DNA of 64,000 bases from positions 22,185,823 to 22,249,822 of the forward strand of contig CP154955.1 in the NCBI GenBank assembly GCA_039621445.1, given 5' to 3'. The notes beneath the pieces were generated by a model that worked only from the letters and a program-made list of their open reading frames with translations, was not told the DNA's origin and searched no databases. This DNA comes from Euglena gracilis (lineage: Eukaryota; Euglenida; Euglenophyceae; Euglenales). Both the position numbers and the translations under genes were made by a program. This document shows, in pieces, positions 1 to 9,200 of the stretch (within the stretch, counting starts at the first letter, position 1; each line of letters starts with the position of its first letter).

Positions 1-342
1 ATTCTCCCACCAAACCAAAAATTTCCATCCCCCTTGGTACTTGTGCTTCAAAATCTTGTAAACATTGTAAAAACCCAATTGTGCTTGTTCTTCTTCTGAC
101 ATTTGAAGGGGGGGATCCCCTCCCTGGTCTGGCATGGGGGTGTCACCCTCCACTGGGTCTCCCACAACCACATCACCGGTCAAAAGGTCTGGGTCTTCTT
201 CCAAAAGGCTTTCTTCATGCAAAGCAACCTCCCACCTTTTGCACAAACCCAAAGAGACATCAATAACCCCTCCCAAAGATGGACTGCTTGCAATTTGCAC
301 TGAATTGAACCTCGATTTGAGAACCCGAAAAGGTCCTTGCCA
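1..342 (-). CDS. pol: Integrase GPY/F motif and start of a chromodomain, cut by the window edge
   Basis: The frame is open from 342 to the left edge without a stop. It begins with WQGPFRVL, which matches the GPY/F module that ends many Ty3/chromovirus integrases. An acidic linker of about 65 residues follows, then YNVYKILKH and GGWKFLVWWEN near positions 1-75. The aromatic, KIL and FLVWW pattern fits the first half of a chromodomain, which in chromoviruses directs integration to modified histones. Only the N-terminal half is in the window, so the chromodomain call is tentative. Only internal methionines are present, as expected for part of a polyprotein. Confidence 0.65.
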
Positions 343-668
343 GGGGGGGGAAAGCTTGGCCATGATTTGTTTGGCCATCTTTTGTTGTGCACCAAAACAT
401 AGTCATCTTCTTCAATTTTTGCTGGTACCCTCCCTTTGTTGGCACTCTCAAAATCTTTTTTCCTCAATTCTTTCAATCTCTGAGAAGCTTTTTCTTGAAT
501 TTCCATCTGTGTCAAAAGCCAAGAATGGGTTTCTGGATTTGTCACCGGTTCTGGGGGTAATTCCAACCTCTAAGCTGGTCTGCCCAAAAACATTTCATGG
601 GGTGACAACATTGTTGTGGGGGAAATCTGCGAATTCATCAAAAATGTGCAATACGGGATCAGCTGCAC
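343..668 (-). pseudogene. pol: Integrase C-terminal part, interrupted by TAG
   Basis: This stretch is in the same frame as the integrase core, directly downstream of its TAG at 669-671. It carries the end of the integrase core (PTT..SPHEMFLGR), then a second TAG (572-570), then a charged helix and the VPAKIEEDDYVLVH segment that leads into the GPY/F fold. The frame changes at a run of eight C (plus-strand G, 343-350), after which GPF continues one frame over. Whether the copy is dead or the breaks are recoding sites or errors cannot be decided from the sequence alone. Confidence 0.75.
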
Positions 669-1550
669 CTAATTTTTGTCCTTGGAAGACAGACTCAATG
701 CTCGCATATTCTGCAAGAACATTTTATTGACATTTTCAACCAAACCGTTTGATCGGGGGTTCCGGGGCAGAGAAAACGATAATTTCACGTCGAGAGCTTT
801 CAGGGCTGTCTGGTAAAAACCACTGGGCTGTCTGAATCGCACGTCGTTGTCAGACCTCACAACAGACGGTTTTCCAAAAACAGAAATCCACCGGTCCAAA
901 ATAAGCCTCAAAACACCTTCTCCGGTTACCGTTTTCTGTGTGGGGATGAATTGGCAAAAATGGGACAAATTGTCGACCAAAGTCAGCACATAGTCAAAAC
1001 CATTGTAGGGGTCCATTTGCACAAAATCCAAACACAAAACTTCATTGCTCACTGTTGGAATCGGTAAAGAACCCACCTTTCCACGGTCACTGGGGCGGTT
1101 TTGTTTTGAAAGGGTGCAAATTTCACATGTCATCACAATGGCCCTGCAAATTTCCAACATGTCTTTCTTGGAAACCTTGGACTGAAAATGGCTCAAAAAG
1201 AACAACAAAGTCCTTTCAGCACCAACATGGTTGCTTGCCTTGTGACATTCATCCAAACAAACCTTCAACAAATGAGATGGAACAACCAATTTTCCTTCAC
1301 AATACATGGCCTTGGCAGATCTGAACCAAAACTCATTGTCAATGAAACAGGGTTTTGAAACCTCCACTTTTTCCCAAAAATCCTTCCGCTCTGAATTCAA
1401 ATAATCCTTTTCTGACACTTGCACTCTGTGGGACAAACTGAAAATCTTCTGCAAAAACAGGTCAAGCTGCACATCCATTTTCTGAAAAGGGTTCCTTGCT
1501 TCTTCCTCAAAATGAATTTCAAATTTGTTCTCAGAATCAGCACGAGACAA
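669..1550 (-). CDS. pol: Integrase, zinc-binding and catalytic core
   Basis: Counting from a TTG at 1550, the HHCC zinc finger is H103, H108, C142, C145. The DDE core is Asp175 (LDFVQMDP), Asp234 (RSDNDVRF) and Glu272 (NGLVENVNK). The ORF stops at a TAG (671-669), but the same frame continues with recognisable integrase sequence (a NSQ..PTT..SPHEMFLGR region) until a second TAG (572-570), and then onward to about 345. The residue before the conserved hydrophobic stretch after the first TAG is usually Trp in Ty3 integrases, so the TAG may derive from TGG. It would insert element cDNA into the chromosome. Confidence 0.9.
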   Translation of the reverse strand: MSRADSENKFEIHFEEEARNPFQKMDVQLDLFLQKIFSLSHRVQVSEKDYLNSERKDFWEKVEVSKPCFIDNEFWFRSAKAMYCEGKLVVPSHLLKVCLDECHKASNHVGAERTLLFFLSHFQSKVSKKDMLEICRAIVMTCEICTLSKQNRPSDRGKVGSLPIPTVSNEVLCLDFVQMDPYNGFDYVLTLVDNLSHFCQFIPTQKTVTGEGVLRLILDRWISVFGKPSVVRSDNDVRFRQPSGFYQTALKALDVKLSFSLPRNPRSNGLVENVNKMFLQNMRALSLSSKDKN

Positions 1551-3139
1551 AAATCACACAATTCATTTTTGCAACCTGCCACATGAACGATATTCAGTTT
1601 GAACTGGTGCAAAAACACATACATCCTTCTCAGTCTTTTGTTGAGGGGGGGTTCACCCTTCAGGAAAGAGGTGGCTGCCTCATTGTCTGTCATCCACACA
1701 ATTGGCAGATTTTGCAAAATCCTCGTTTGTGAAGCAATGGTCAGCACACCACTCAAAATTTCCTTTTCCCAGGTGGTGTATTTTTTTCTTGCCTCACTCC
1801 ATTTCCAGTTGTAGTGGCCCAAGGGCACCAACCTCATTTCACTGGGGTAGTTGTTTTTCAGGGTTCCATCCACCTTCACACCACTTGTCCGAAAATTCTC
1901 AGGAATTTGTGTTTGTTGGAGGGTTTGCCACTGAAACAATGCTGAACCACCTCCCAAATCCGAACTGTCAGTCACCAAAACAATCTCTCCTGAACTCCTG
2001 GGGGTACCCAAAACATCAAGAGAAGACAATTTCCTTTTCAATGCATTCAAACAACTCTCCTCCTTTTCAGTCCACCTCCATTTCACATTCTTTTTCAGCA
2101 GATCTGTGAGCGGGGCTGAGTCAAAAGTAAAACCTTTCACGTGTCTGCGGTAGAAATTCATGGCTCCCAAAATTCGCCTCAAGTCCCTTTGATTCTGAAC
2201 TCTAAAACTCAGAATTGGTTCAATGTTTCTTTTGTTTGCCTGCCACATTCCCCATCCCAACGAGAAACCCAAATAGTCAATGGACTGATTCAGAAAGGAA
2301 CATTTGCTCAATTTGATTCTCACTTGGTTCTTTCTGCAAACTTCAAACCACTTTTCCAAAAGATACAAATGATCCTCCTCAGAGTTTGCACCAACCCCTG
2401 TGTCATCAAAAAAAGAAGCCAGGTGTCCATCCTTCAAAATCTCTCTCACCCTCAAATCCGTTTTGCATTGGGAGGTTAGAATTTCCATCAGCTCCTGAAA
2501 AATACCCGGTGCATTACTTAGGCCAAACATCATCCTTTTGGGACGAAAACACCTCCCAGAAGGAATGCAAAATGCAGACAAATTTGCTGCTCTTTTTGTG
2601 ATTGGGATTTGCCAATACCCACTCCTCATGTCCAGGGTACTTTTCCAGCGACATTTGGCCAAACTTTCAATCAAAACCTCCATGCTTGGCAAATAACCTG
2701 CATGTGCCTTGCTTCTGGCATTCAATTTTCCATAATGGATGACCATCCTTCTGGTACTTGACCCTTTTTTGTCCACCAAAAATGTGGGGCTGCACACCTG
2801 GGGGATTTCACCAACTGGGAACTGCTCAATCAACCCTGACTTTAGCAATTCTTCACACTGAAGGTCAATTTCTTTTTCATCCTCCTGGGGCATGGGCCAA
2901 CACTTTTGCCTTAGGGGTTTACCTTCCCATTCAGGCTTTAGCTCAATGTCCATCAAAACTGGCAGGGGGGAGGACTGAGAAATTGTGGGCAATGGTCCAA
3001 AAACATCAGAAAATTTCACCAAAAGCTCATACAACCTGGGGTGGTCTCTGAATTTCTCAACTTCTTTTTCAAATTCTCCACTCAGATTCTCAGTAAACAA
3101 TTTGCTGCTTTTTTCATCAGCCTTTTTCTGGGCCTCCAA
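1551..3139 (-). CDS. pol: Reverse transcriptase and RNase H
   Basis: The open frame runs from a TTG at 3139 and formally stops at 1397, but homology ends near 1551, where the frame moves to integrase. RT motifs are SPTFLVDKK (about 117-125), LDMRSGYWQI (Asp170), FGLSNAP (205-211) and FFDD (243-246). FFDD replaces the usual YxDD but keeps both catalytic aspartates. The connection domain is followed by RNase H, with Asp391 (VTDSSD), Glu459 or 461 (TTWEKE), Asp485 (MTDNEA) and the HVAG motif at 519. No ATG lies at the ORF start, so it should be expressed by frameshift from the upstream frame. It would copy the element RNA into cDNA in cytoplasmic particles. Confidence 0.92.
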
Positions 3140-4173
3140 AGTCCAAATCTTTCATGCAAAACTTGGGAAATGCTTTTGAGTTCATCCATCTTGATTGTTG
3201 CCTTGGGAGTTTTCACAGGTTTTGCAAACTGAACATCTTCCACAGGCTGGGCCAGCTGGAAAAACATCACCTCCACATCTTTTCTCACCTCCTGAAAAAG
3301 ACTCAGCTCACTTTCAATGTCCTTGGTCAACTCAGCCAAAAAATTGATGTTTTCATGCTCATTCATTGGTTCAAACACCACCACATTGTCCAACCATTCT
3401 TTCACTTTTTCATCTGATTCCTTGGGGGGAACATTCTCCAAAGCAAAACTTGGACTTTCAAAAACTTGCTTGTCTGCAGGTGGGCTGGCAGGCTGGGTTG
3501 CCTGCTGCAGGGGGGGAACATCAGGAACATCTGGGATATCCACTTGAATTCCATCATCCACTGTGGGATACTTCCTGATCTCACCTCTCAGTTCATCCAA
3601 ACTCCAATTCCTTGAAACTTTTCTGAGCCAACTGACAATTTTGGGGTCCAAAAGCTCAAAATCCACTTTGAATTGCACAGTGTCCACCACACTCACAAAA
3701 GTGTTCCACAGGGGGGAGGGCAGCACCTTTTTGCACCTGTCACCCACAAACAAGGGAACCCCACTTGAAATTTTCACCCTGGCCACAGTCACCATTTCCA
3801 GCAGGGGGGACCAGTACTGGTCCACCCAGTCTGGGTGCACCAGGACCATTTTTGTTTCTTCAATGCACAACTTTGTCACCACTTTGCTTAGTTGGCTGAA
3901 GGGGGGGTTTGTCCACAGAAACTTGGAAGCACCAATGTCACACAACAACCTTTCCCATGAATACCTGTAGGCTGAATTCCCTTTTGTCATGTACAAAGAC
4001 TGGGTGTGGTTCAGGTGGTTTGCAAAAAGATCAATGCAAATCTGACCCTCAGAAATCTTCAATTCATCCAAAGCTTTTGACTTCACTGGCTTCACCAAAG
4101 TGTAGCTTTCTGTCTTGAAAAGTCTGAAAATTCTTTTGATGGTGTGGTCCCCATCATGGCTCTGAAGTAAAAA
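3082..4173 (-). CDS. pol: Dam-methyltransferase-like domain of the retroelement polyprotein
   Basis: This frame is the same as that of Gag-protease and is separated from it only by one TAG. The first usable internal start is non-ATG, near 4098, so it is probably made as part of a polyprotein. Counting from 4098, residues 21-35 read CIDLFANHLNHT, residues 64-67 NPPF and residues 88-91 HPDW. The DLFA..N, NPPF and P-W layout resembles the Dam (N6-adenine methyltransferase)-like region known from DIRS-type elements and phage Dam proteins, where N/D-PP-Y/F/W is the catalytic motif IV. A long acidic, proline-rich linker follows. The ORF overlaps the RT frame by about 58 bp. Catalytic activity is uncertain, and no clear SAM-binding glycine motif is visible. 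Confidence 0.65.
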   Translation of the reverse strand, partial: FLLQSHDGDHTIKRIFRLFKTESYTLVKPVKSKALDELKISEGQICIDLFANHLNHTQSLYMTKGNSAYRYSWERLLCDIGASKFLWTNPPFSQLSKVVTKLCIEETKMVLVHPDWVDQYWSPLLEMVTVARVKISSGVPLFVGDRCKKVLPSPLWNTFVSVVDTVQFKVDFELLDPKIVSWLRKVSRNWSLDELRGEIRKYPTVDDGIQVDIPDVPDVPPLQQATQPASPPADKQVFESPSFALENVPPKESDEKVKEWLDNVVVFEPMNEHENINFLAELTKDIESELSLFQEVRKDVEVMFFQLAQPVEDVQFAKPVKTPKATIKMDELKSISQVLHERFGLWRPRKRLMKKAANCLLRI

Positions 4174-5610
4174 CTACTCACCATCAATGATGATTCTGGG
4201 GGGTCTGGTCAGCAACCCTCCAAAAAATTCGCTTTCAGTAAAGTCAGTCCCCAAAACTGCCTCGAAGGCATTTGTTTCACCCACAACCGCTTTAAGTCTT
4301 AGTGTTTTTCGTCCCAACTCCAAACTCACCTCACACACTCCTTCAGAAAAAATGTACTCCCCGTTGCCGATCTGCAGGGGTACCGCAGCACTCCGTTGAA
4401 TTTTATTCTCTGGAACACATTTCTTAGAAACTGCAGTTATGGTGGCCCCAGTGTCCAAAATAGCTTGAATTTCCTTTCCATAAACCTTCACTGGCAAAAG
4501 ATAAGTTTTACACACCATCTGGAGCAACTGCAAAGCATCAGCTTTTCTCTTTTTGGGGTTCTCACCCGGGGGGGTAACCTGGGTTTGCACTCCCTGGGGT
4601 TGAACCGCAGGGGTCCCTTTGCCTGCCCCCTTCTGGGCTGCTGCCTTCTTTTTTTCAAACTTTTCTTTTGACCAACATCTGTCTTCATAATGCCCCTTTT
4701 TGTGACAAAATCGACAGAAAATTGTGGCTCCAAATCGTGGGGCTGGGGTGTCATCAACTTTTCTTTCACCCTTGCCTTTGCCTTTTCCTTTGCCTTTCCC
4801 CTTTCCACCAGATTTTCCACCTTTTCCAGTTTCTGGGACACTTTCACCAACTTTTTCAGATTGATCAGGGGGTCTTTCAATCAATGGTCTGAGATTTTCT
4901 TTTTTCCGCAAATTCCTCTCCAACCAATCTTCAGAACTTTTCTCCAAAATTGTTTTTCTCAAATCTGTGAATGTCTCAGAACGATGTTTGTAAAATCTGT
5001 CTGCCCTGATGTCTGCATAGATTCTGGGGTGTAATTTCCTCAGCAAAACCAAAAACTTTTCCTGTTCACTCATGGCCTGGGGGCTCAACCTGGCCATCAA
5101 ATTGTCCAATTCAATGAAAAGTTTTTTGATGTCTTGGGGTTCAGGGTTCGAGGAAAGTGCTGGCAATTTGTCAATGGCAGACCTCAAAGTCATGTCATTT
5201 TCCAGTGTTGGGAACAAATTTGCAATTTCCAACAGCACTTTTTCAAAATCATCATTCTCATCCATCACTTTTTCAACCAGTTTTTTCACCTTGGGGGTGC
5301 AACATTCCAACAGCCAATCCTTTTTCTGGACATTTCCAAATGCAACTGCACCAGTTAACCTCAACCATCTGCCAAAATCCAAAAACTCAGGCCAATTTGC
5401 ACCATCAAACTCTGGCAATTTCACAGGGGGTAATCTTGAACTTTGGGTTGAACTTTGGCTGGGGTTGCTGGAATTTGGTTCCACAATTTGCTTCAGAAAT
5501 GTTTCAACCTGGGTGATGGGGTTCACAGGGGTAAACACAGACTGACTGCTGCTGGCTGATTTGATTTCCAATTCCTGCAACCTTCTTTCCAAATCTTCAA
5601 CGGAGGACAT
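4174..5610 (-). CDS. gag: Gag with zinc knuckle fused to retropepsin-like protease
   Basis: A 478-codon ORF with an ATG start at 5610. Residues about 60-250 are a capsid-like helical region, starting with a PPVKLPEFDG-type motif common at Ty3 Gag capsid starts. A lysine/glycine (GK)n tract lies near residue 270. A single CCHC knuckle (C-x2-C-x4-H-x4-C) is at about 298-311 and should bind the genomic RNA. The protease motif ILDTGA at about 380-386 carries the single catalytic Asp of a retropepsin, and the flap region and a VLGTDF motif follow. The ORF ends at a TAG (4176-4174), and the same frame stays open into the Dam-like ORF. Gag and protease would form particles and process the polyprotein. 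Confidence 0.9.
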   Translation of the reverse strand: MSSVEDLERRLQELEIKSASSSQSVFTPVNPITQVETFLKQIVEPNSSNPSQSSTQSSRLPPVKLPEFDGANWPEFLDFGRWLRLTGAVAFGNVQKKDWLLECCTPKVKKLVEKVMDENDDFEKVLLEIANLFPTLENDMTLRSAIDKLPALSSNPEPQDIKKLFIELDNLMARLSPQAMSEQEKFLVLLRKLHPRIYADIRADRFYKHRSETFTDLRKTILEKSSEDWLERNLRKKENLRPLIERPPDQSEKVGESVPETGKGGKSGGKGKGKGKGKGKGERKVDDTPAPRFGATIFCRFCHKKGHYEDRCWSKEKFEKKKAAAQKGAGKGTPAVQPQGVQTQVTPPGENPKKRKADALQLLQMVCKTYLLPVKVYGKEIQAILDTGATITAVSKKCVPENKIQRSAAVPLQIGNGEYIFSEGVCEVSLELGRKTLRLKAVVGETNAFEAVLGTDFTESEFFGGLLTRPPRIIIDGE

Positions 5611-6189
5611 TTCTGCAGATCACTTTCAAAAAACTCAACCACTGGCTCTGAAAACTGGGAGAAACAGAAACACTGGCCAACCCAAAAAACAAACAAAAAC
5701 TGAAGAAACCAGAACAGAAAACCAACCACTGGATTCAGGACCAGGTCAGCAAGATGATGAAGAACTTGCCTCCACCAAGATCTTGTTCTGGACAGCAAGG
5801 TGAACAGCACCACTTACAAACTTCCTCAACCAAATAACCAATACAACAACTGTTGACAAACTCTCCACTGTGAACTTGTTCACCACAGCCTCAATGTCAA
5901 CTTCCTGTTGAAGGTGTTGTTCTGTACCAGCAACTCGGTTAACCTTGCCTTCAGGAACACCAACTTCTGGAACTTCAATAACCAGTGAAACAATGTTGAA
6001 TCTCCTCGAAGACGTCTTGGACGATTGGAACAACAAACCTCTGCGACCAACTTTGGACGTCTCAGAATATTCTTTTGTTTTTATTGAAATCCTCGGATTC
6101 CCAATTTTTCTTGATATCCCAATTGTCCCCAAAGACGTAACACAATCAATGTAAAGACATAACCAGAGCCAGCAGTCTGCACAGGAGGA
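5611..6189 (-). other. Leader/possible 5' LTR of the Ty3-like element, unresolved
   Basis: This stretch lies upstream of the Gag ATG and has no convincing gene. A 128-codon minus ORF (5746-6132) shows no recognisable domain. The 5' LTR should lie here, but with the 3' LTR outside the window its ends cannot be set, and I found no convincing primer-binding site. Confidence 0.4.
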
Positions 6190-6195
6190 AAAGTT

Positions 6196-6238
6196 CGAAT
6201 TACAAAGTTCGGTTCAGGTGGTTAGCAAATAGTCCGCA
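6196..6238 (-). pseudogene. Tiny remnant resembling the Dam-like domain
   Basis: Positions 6211-6229 match 4008-4026 at 18 of 19 bases. The minus frame reads LFANHLNRT, against LFANHLNHT in the Dam-like ORF, and then meets a stop. The fragment abuts the first satellite monomer. It looks like a scrap of a second, diverged copy of the element, but it is short. Confidence 0.4.
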
Positions 6239-9200
6239 GTAACTGCTGCGTTTTCCGCACGCCCGCCGCGGGCAAAATTGCGCCTGTCCGCCCGGCGCCC
6301 TTCGCAACAGTCGGGTAACGGATCGCCGACCTCTAGCCGGGACGGAGCGCTCGTTTTTGGAGCGCCGGCGCGTCCAATTTCGGCCGAAAATCACCGAAAA
6401 ATGGCGTTCGCTGGGACGTCCGTTACCAACGTGCTATTTTGCGCCTCCCGGGCGGTAACTGCTGCGTTTTCCGCACTCCCGCCGCAGGCAAAATTGCGCC
6501 TGTCCGCCCGGAGCCCTTCGCAACAGTCAGGTAAAGATCGCCGACCTCTAGCCGGGGCGGAGCGCTCGTTTTTGGAGCGCCGGCGCGTCCAATTTCGGCC
6601 GAAAATCACCGAAAAATGGCGTTCGCTGGACGTCCGTTACCAACGTGCTATTTTGCGCCTCCCGGGCGGTAACTGCTGCGTTTTCCGCACGCCCGCCGCG
6701 GGAAAAATTGCGCCTGTCCGCCCGGCGCCCTTCGAAACAGTCAAGTAACGGATAGCCGACCTCGAGCCGGGACGGAGCGCTCGTTTTTGGAGCGCCGGCG
6801 CGTCCTATTTCGGCCGAAAATCACCGAAAAATGGCGTTCGTTGGGGCGTCCGTTACCAAAGTGCTATTTTGCGCCTCCCGGGCGGTAACTGCTGCGTTTT
6901 CCGCACGCCCGCCGCGGGAAAAATTGCGCCTGTCCGCCCGGTGCCCTTCGCAACAGGCAGGTAAAGGATCGCCGAACTCTAGCCGGGGCGGAGCGCTCGT
7001 TTTTGGAGCGCCGGCGCGTCCGATTTCGGCCGAAAATCACCGAAAAATGGCGTTCGTTGGGGCGTCCGTTACCAAAGTGCTATTTTGCGCCTCCCGGGCG
7101 GTAACTGCTGCGTTTTCCGCACGCCCGCCGCGGGCAAAATTGCGCCTGTCCGCCCGGCGCCCTTCGCAACAGTCAGGTAAAGGATCGCCGACCTCTAGCC
7201 GGGGCGGAGCGCTCGTTTTTGGAGCGCCAGCGCGTCCGATTTCGGCCGAAAATCACCGAAAAATGGCGTTCGTTGGGGCGTCCGTTACCAACGTGCTATT
7301 TTGCGCCTCCCGGGCGGTAACTGCTGCGTTTTCCGCACGCCCGCCGCGGGCAAAATTGCGCCTTTCCGCCCGGCGCCCTTCGCAACAGTCAGGTAAAGGA
7401 TCGCCGACCTCTAGCCGGGGCGGAGCGCTCGTTTTTGGAGCGCCGGCGCGTCCAATTTCGGCCGAAAATCACCGAAAAATGGCGTTCGTTGGGACGTCCG
7501 TTACCAACGTGCTATTTTGCGCCTCCCGGGCGGTAACTGCTGCGTTTTCCGCACGCCCGCCGCGGGCAAAATTGCGCCTGTCCGCCCGGCGTCCTTCGCA
7601 ACAGTCAGGTAAAGGATCGCCGACCTCTAGCCGGGGCGGAGCGCTCGTTTTTGGAGCGCCGGCGCGTCCAATTTCGGCCGAAAATCACCGAAAAATGGCG
7701 TTCGCTGGACGTCCGTTACCAACGTGCTATTTTGCGCCTCCCGGGCGGTAACTGCTGCGTTTTCCGCACGCCCGCCGCGGGCAAAATTGCGCCTGTCCGC
7801 CCGGCGCCCTTCGCAACAGTCAGGTAAAGGATCGCCGACCTCTAGCCGGGGCGGAGCGCTCGTTTTTGGAGCGCCGGCGCGTCCGATTTCGGCCGAAAAT
7901 CACCGAAAAATGGCGTTCGCTGGACGTCCGTTACCAACGTGCTATTTTGCGCCTCCCGGGCGGTAACTGCTGCGTTTTCCGCACGCCCGCCGCGGGCAAA
8001 ATTGCGCCTGTCCGCCCGGCGCCCTTCGCAACAGTCAGGTAAAGGATCGCCGACCTCTAGCCGGGGCGGAGCGCTCGTTTTTGGAGCGCCGGCGCGTCTA
8101 ATTTCGGCCGAAAATCACCGAAGAATGGCGTTCGTTGGGACGTCTGTTACCAAAGTGCTATTTTGCGCCTCCCGGGCGGTAACTGCTGCGTTTTCCGCAC
8201 GCCCGCCGCGGGCAAAATTGCGCCTGTCCGCCCGGCGCCCTTCGCAACAGTCAGGTAAAGGATCGCCGACCTCTAGCCGGGGCGGAGCGCTCGTTTTTGG
8301 AGCGCCGGCGCGTCCAATTTCGGCCGAAAATCACCGAAAAATGGCGTTCGCTGGACGTCCGTTACCAACGTGCTATTTTGCGCCTCCCGGGCGGTAACTG
8401 CTGCGTTTTCCACACGCCCGCCGCGGGCAAAATTGCGCCTGTCCGCCCGGCGCCCTTCGCAACAGTCAGGTAAAGGATCGCCGACCTCTAGCCGGGGCGG
8501 AGCGCTCGTTTTTGGAGCGCCGGCGCGTCCGATTTCGGCCGAAAATCACCGAAAAATGGCGTTCGTTGGGGCGTCCGTTACCAAAGTGCTATTTTGCGCC
8601 TCCCGGGCGGTAACGGCTGCTTTTTCTGCACGCCCGCCGCGGGCAAAATTGCGCCTGTCCGCCCGGCGCCCTTCGCAACAGTCAGGTAAAGGATCGCCGA
8701 CCTCTAGCCGGGGCGGAGCGCTCGTTTTTGGAGCGCCAGCGCGTCCGATTTCGGCCGAAAATCACCGAAAAATGGCGTTCGTTGGGGCGTCCGTTACCAA
8801 AGTGCTATTTTGCGCCTCCCGGGCGGTAACTGCTGCGTTTTCCGCACGCCCGCCGCGGGCAAAATTGCGCCTGTCCGCCCGGCGCCCTTCGCAACTGTCA
8901 GGTAAAAAGGATCGCCGACCTCTAGCCGGGGCGGAGCGCTCGTTTTTGGAGCGCCCGCGCGTCCGATTTCGGCCGAAAATCACCGAAAAATGGCGTTCGT
9001 TGGGGCGTCCGTTACCAACGTGCTATTTTGCGCCTCCCGGGCGGTAACTGCTGCGTTTTCCGCACGCCCGCCGCGGGCAAAATTGCGCCTGTCCGCCCGG
9101 CGCCCTTCGAAACAGTCACGTAACGGATAGCCGACCTCTAGCCGGGCGGACCGCTCGTTTTTGGAGCGCCGGAGCGTCCAATTTCGGCCGAAAATCACCG

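Larger units (their letters stand above)
1..5610 (-). mobile_element. Ty3/gypsy-like LTR retrotransposon internal region, open at the left edge
   Basis: On the minus strand the domains run Gag, CCHC knuckle, aspartic protease, Dam-like domain, RT, RNase H, HHCC/DDE integrase, GPY/F and the start of a chromodomain. RT-RH before IN is the Ty3/gypsy (Metaviridae) order, and a C-terminal chromodomain is typical of chromoviruses. The reading frame changes three times, each time in the same direction at a homopolymer. Three in-frame TAG codons are the only other breaks. The 3' end and 3' LTR lie outside the window. No 5' LTR could be proved because its partner is missing. The element is probably recent or only lightly decayed, since most catalytic residues are intact. 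Confidence 0.9.

Noticed and set aside
5746-6132. 128-codon minus ORF upstream of the Ty3-like gag
   Set aside because: It has no domain, lies in the expected LTR or leader, and its composition is that of the local DNA.
6831-6870. CENP-B-box-like start TTCGTTGG in each monomer
   Set aside because: The first half matches the box, but the required A and CGGG of the second half are absent in both main variants.
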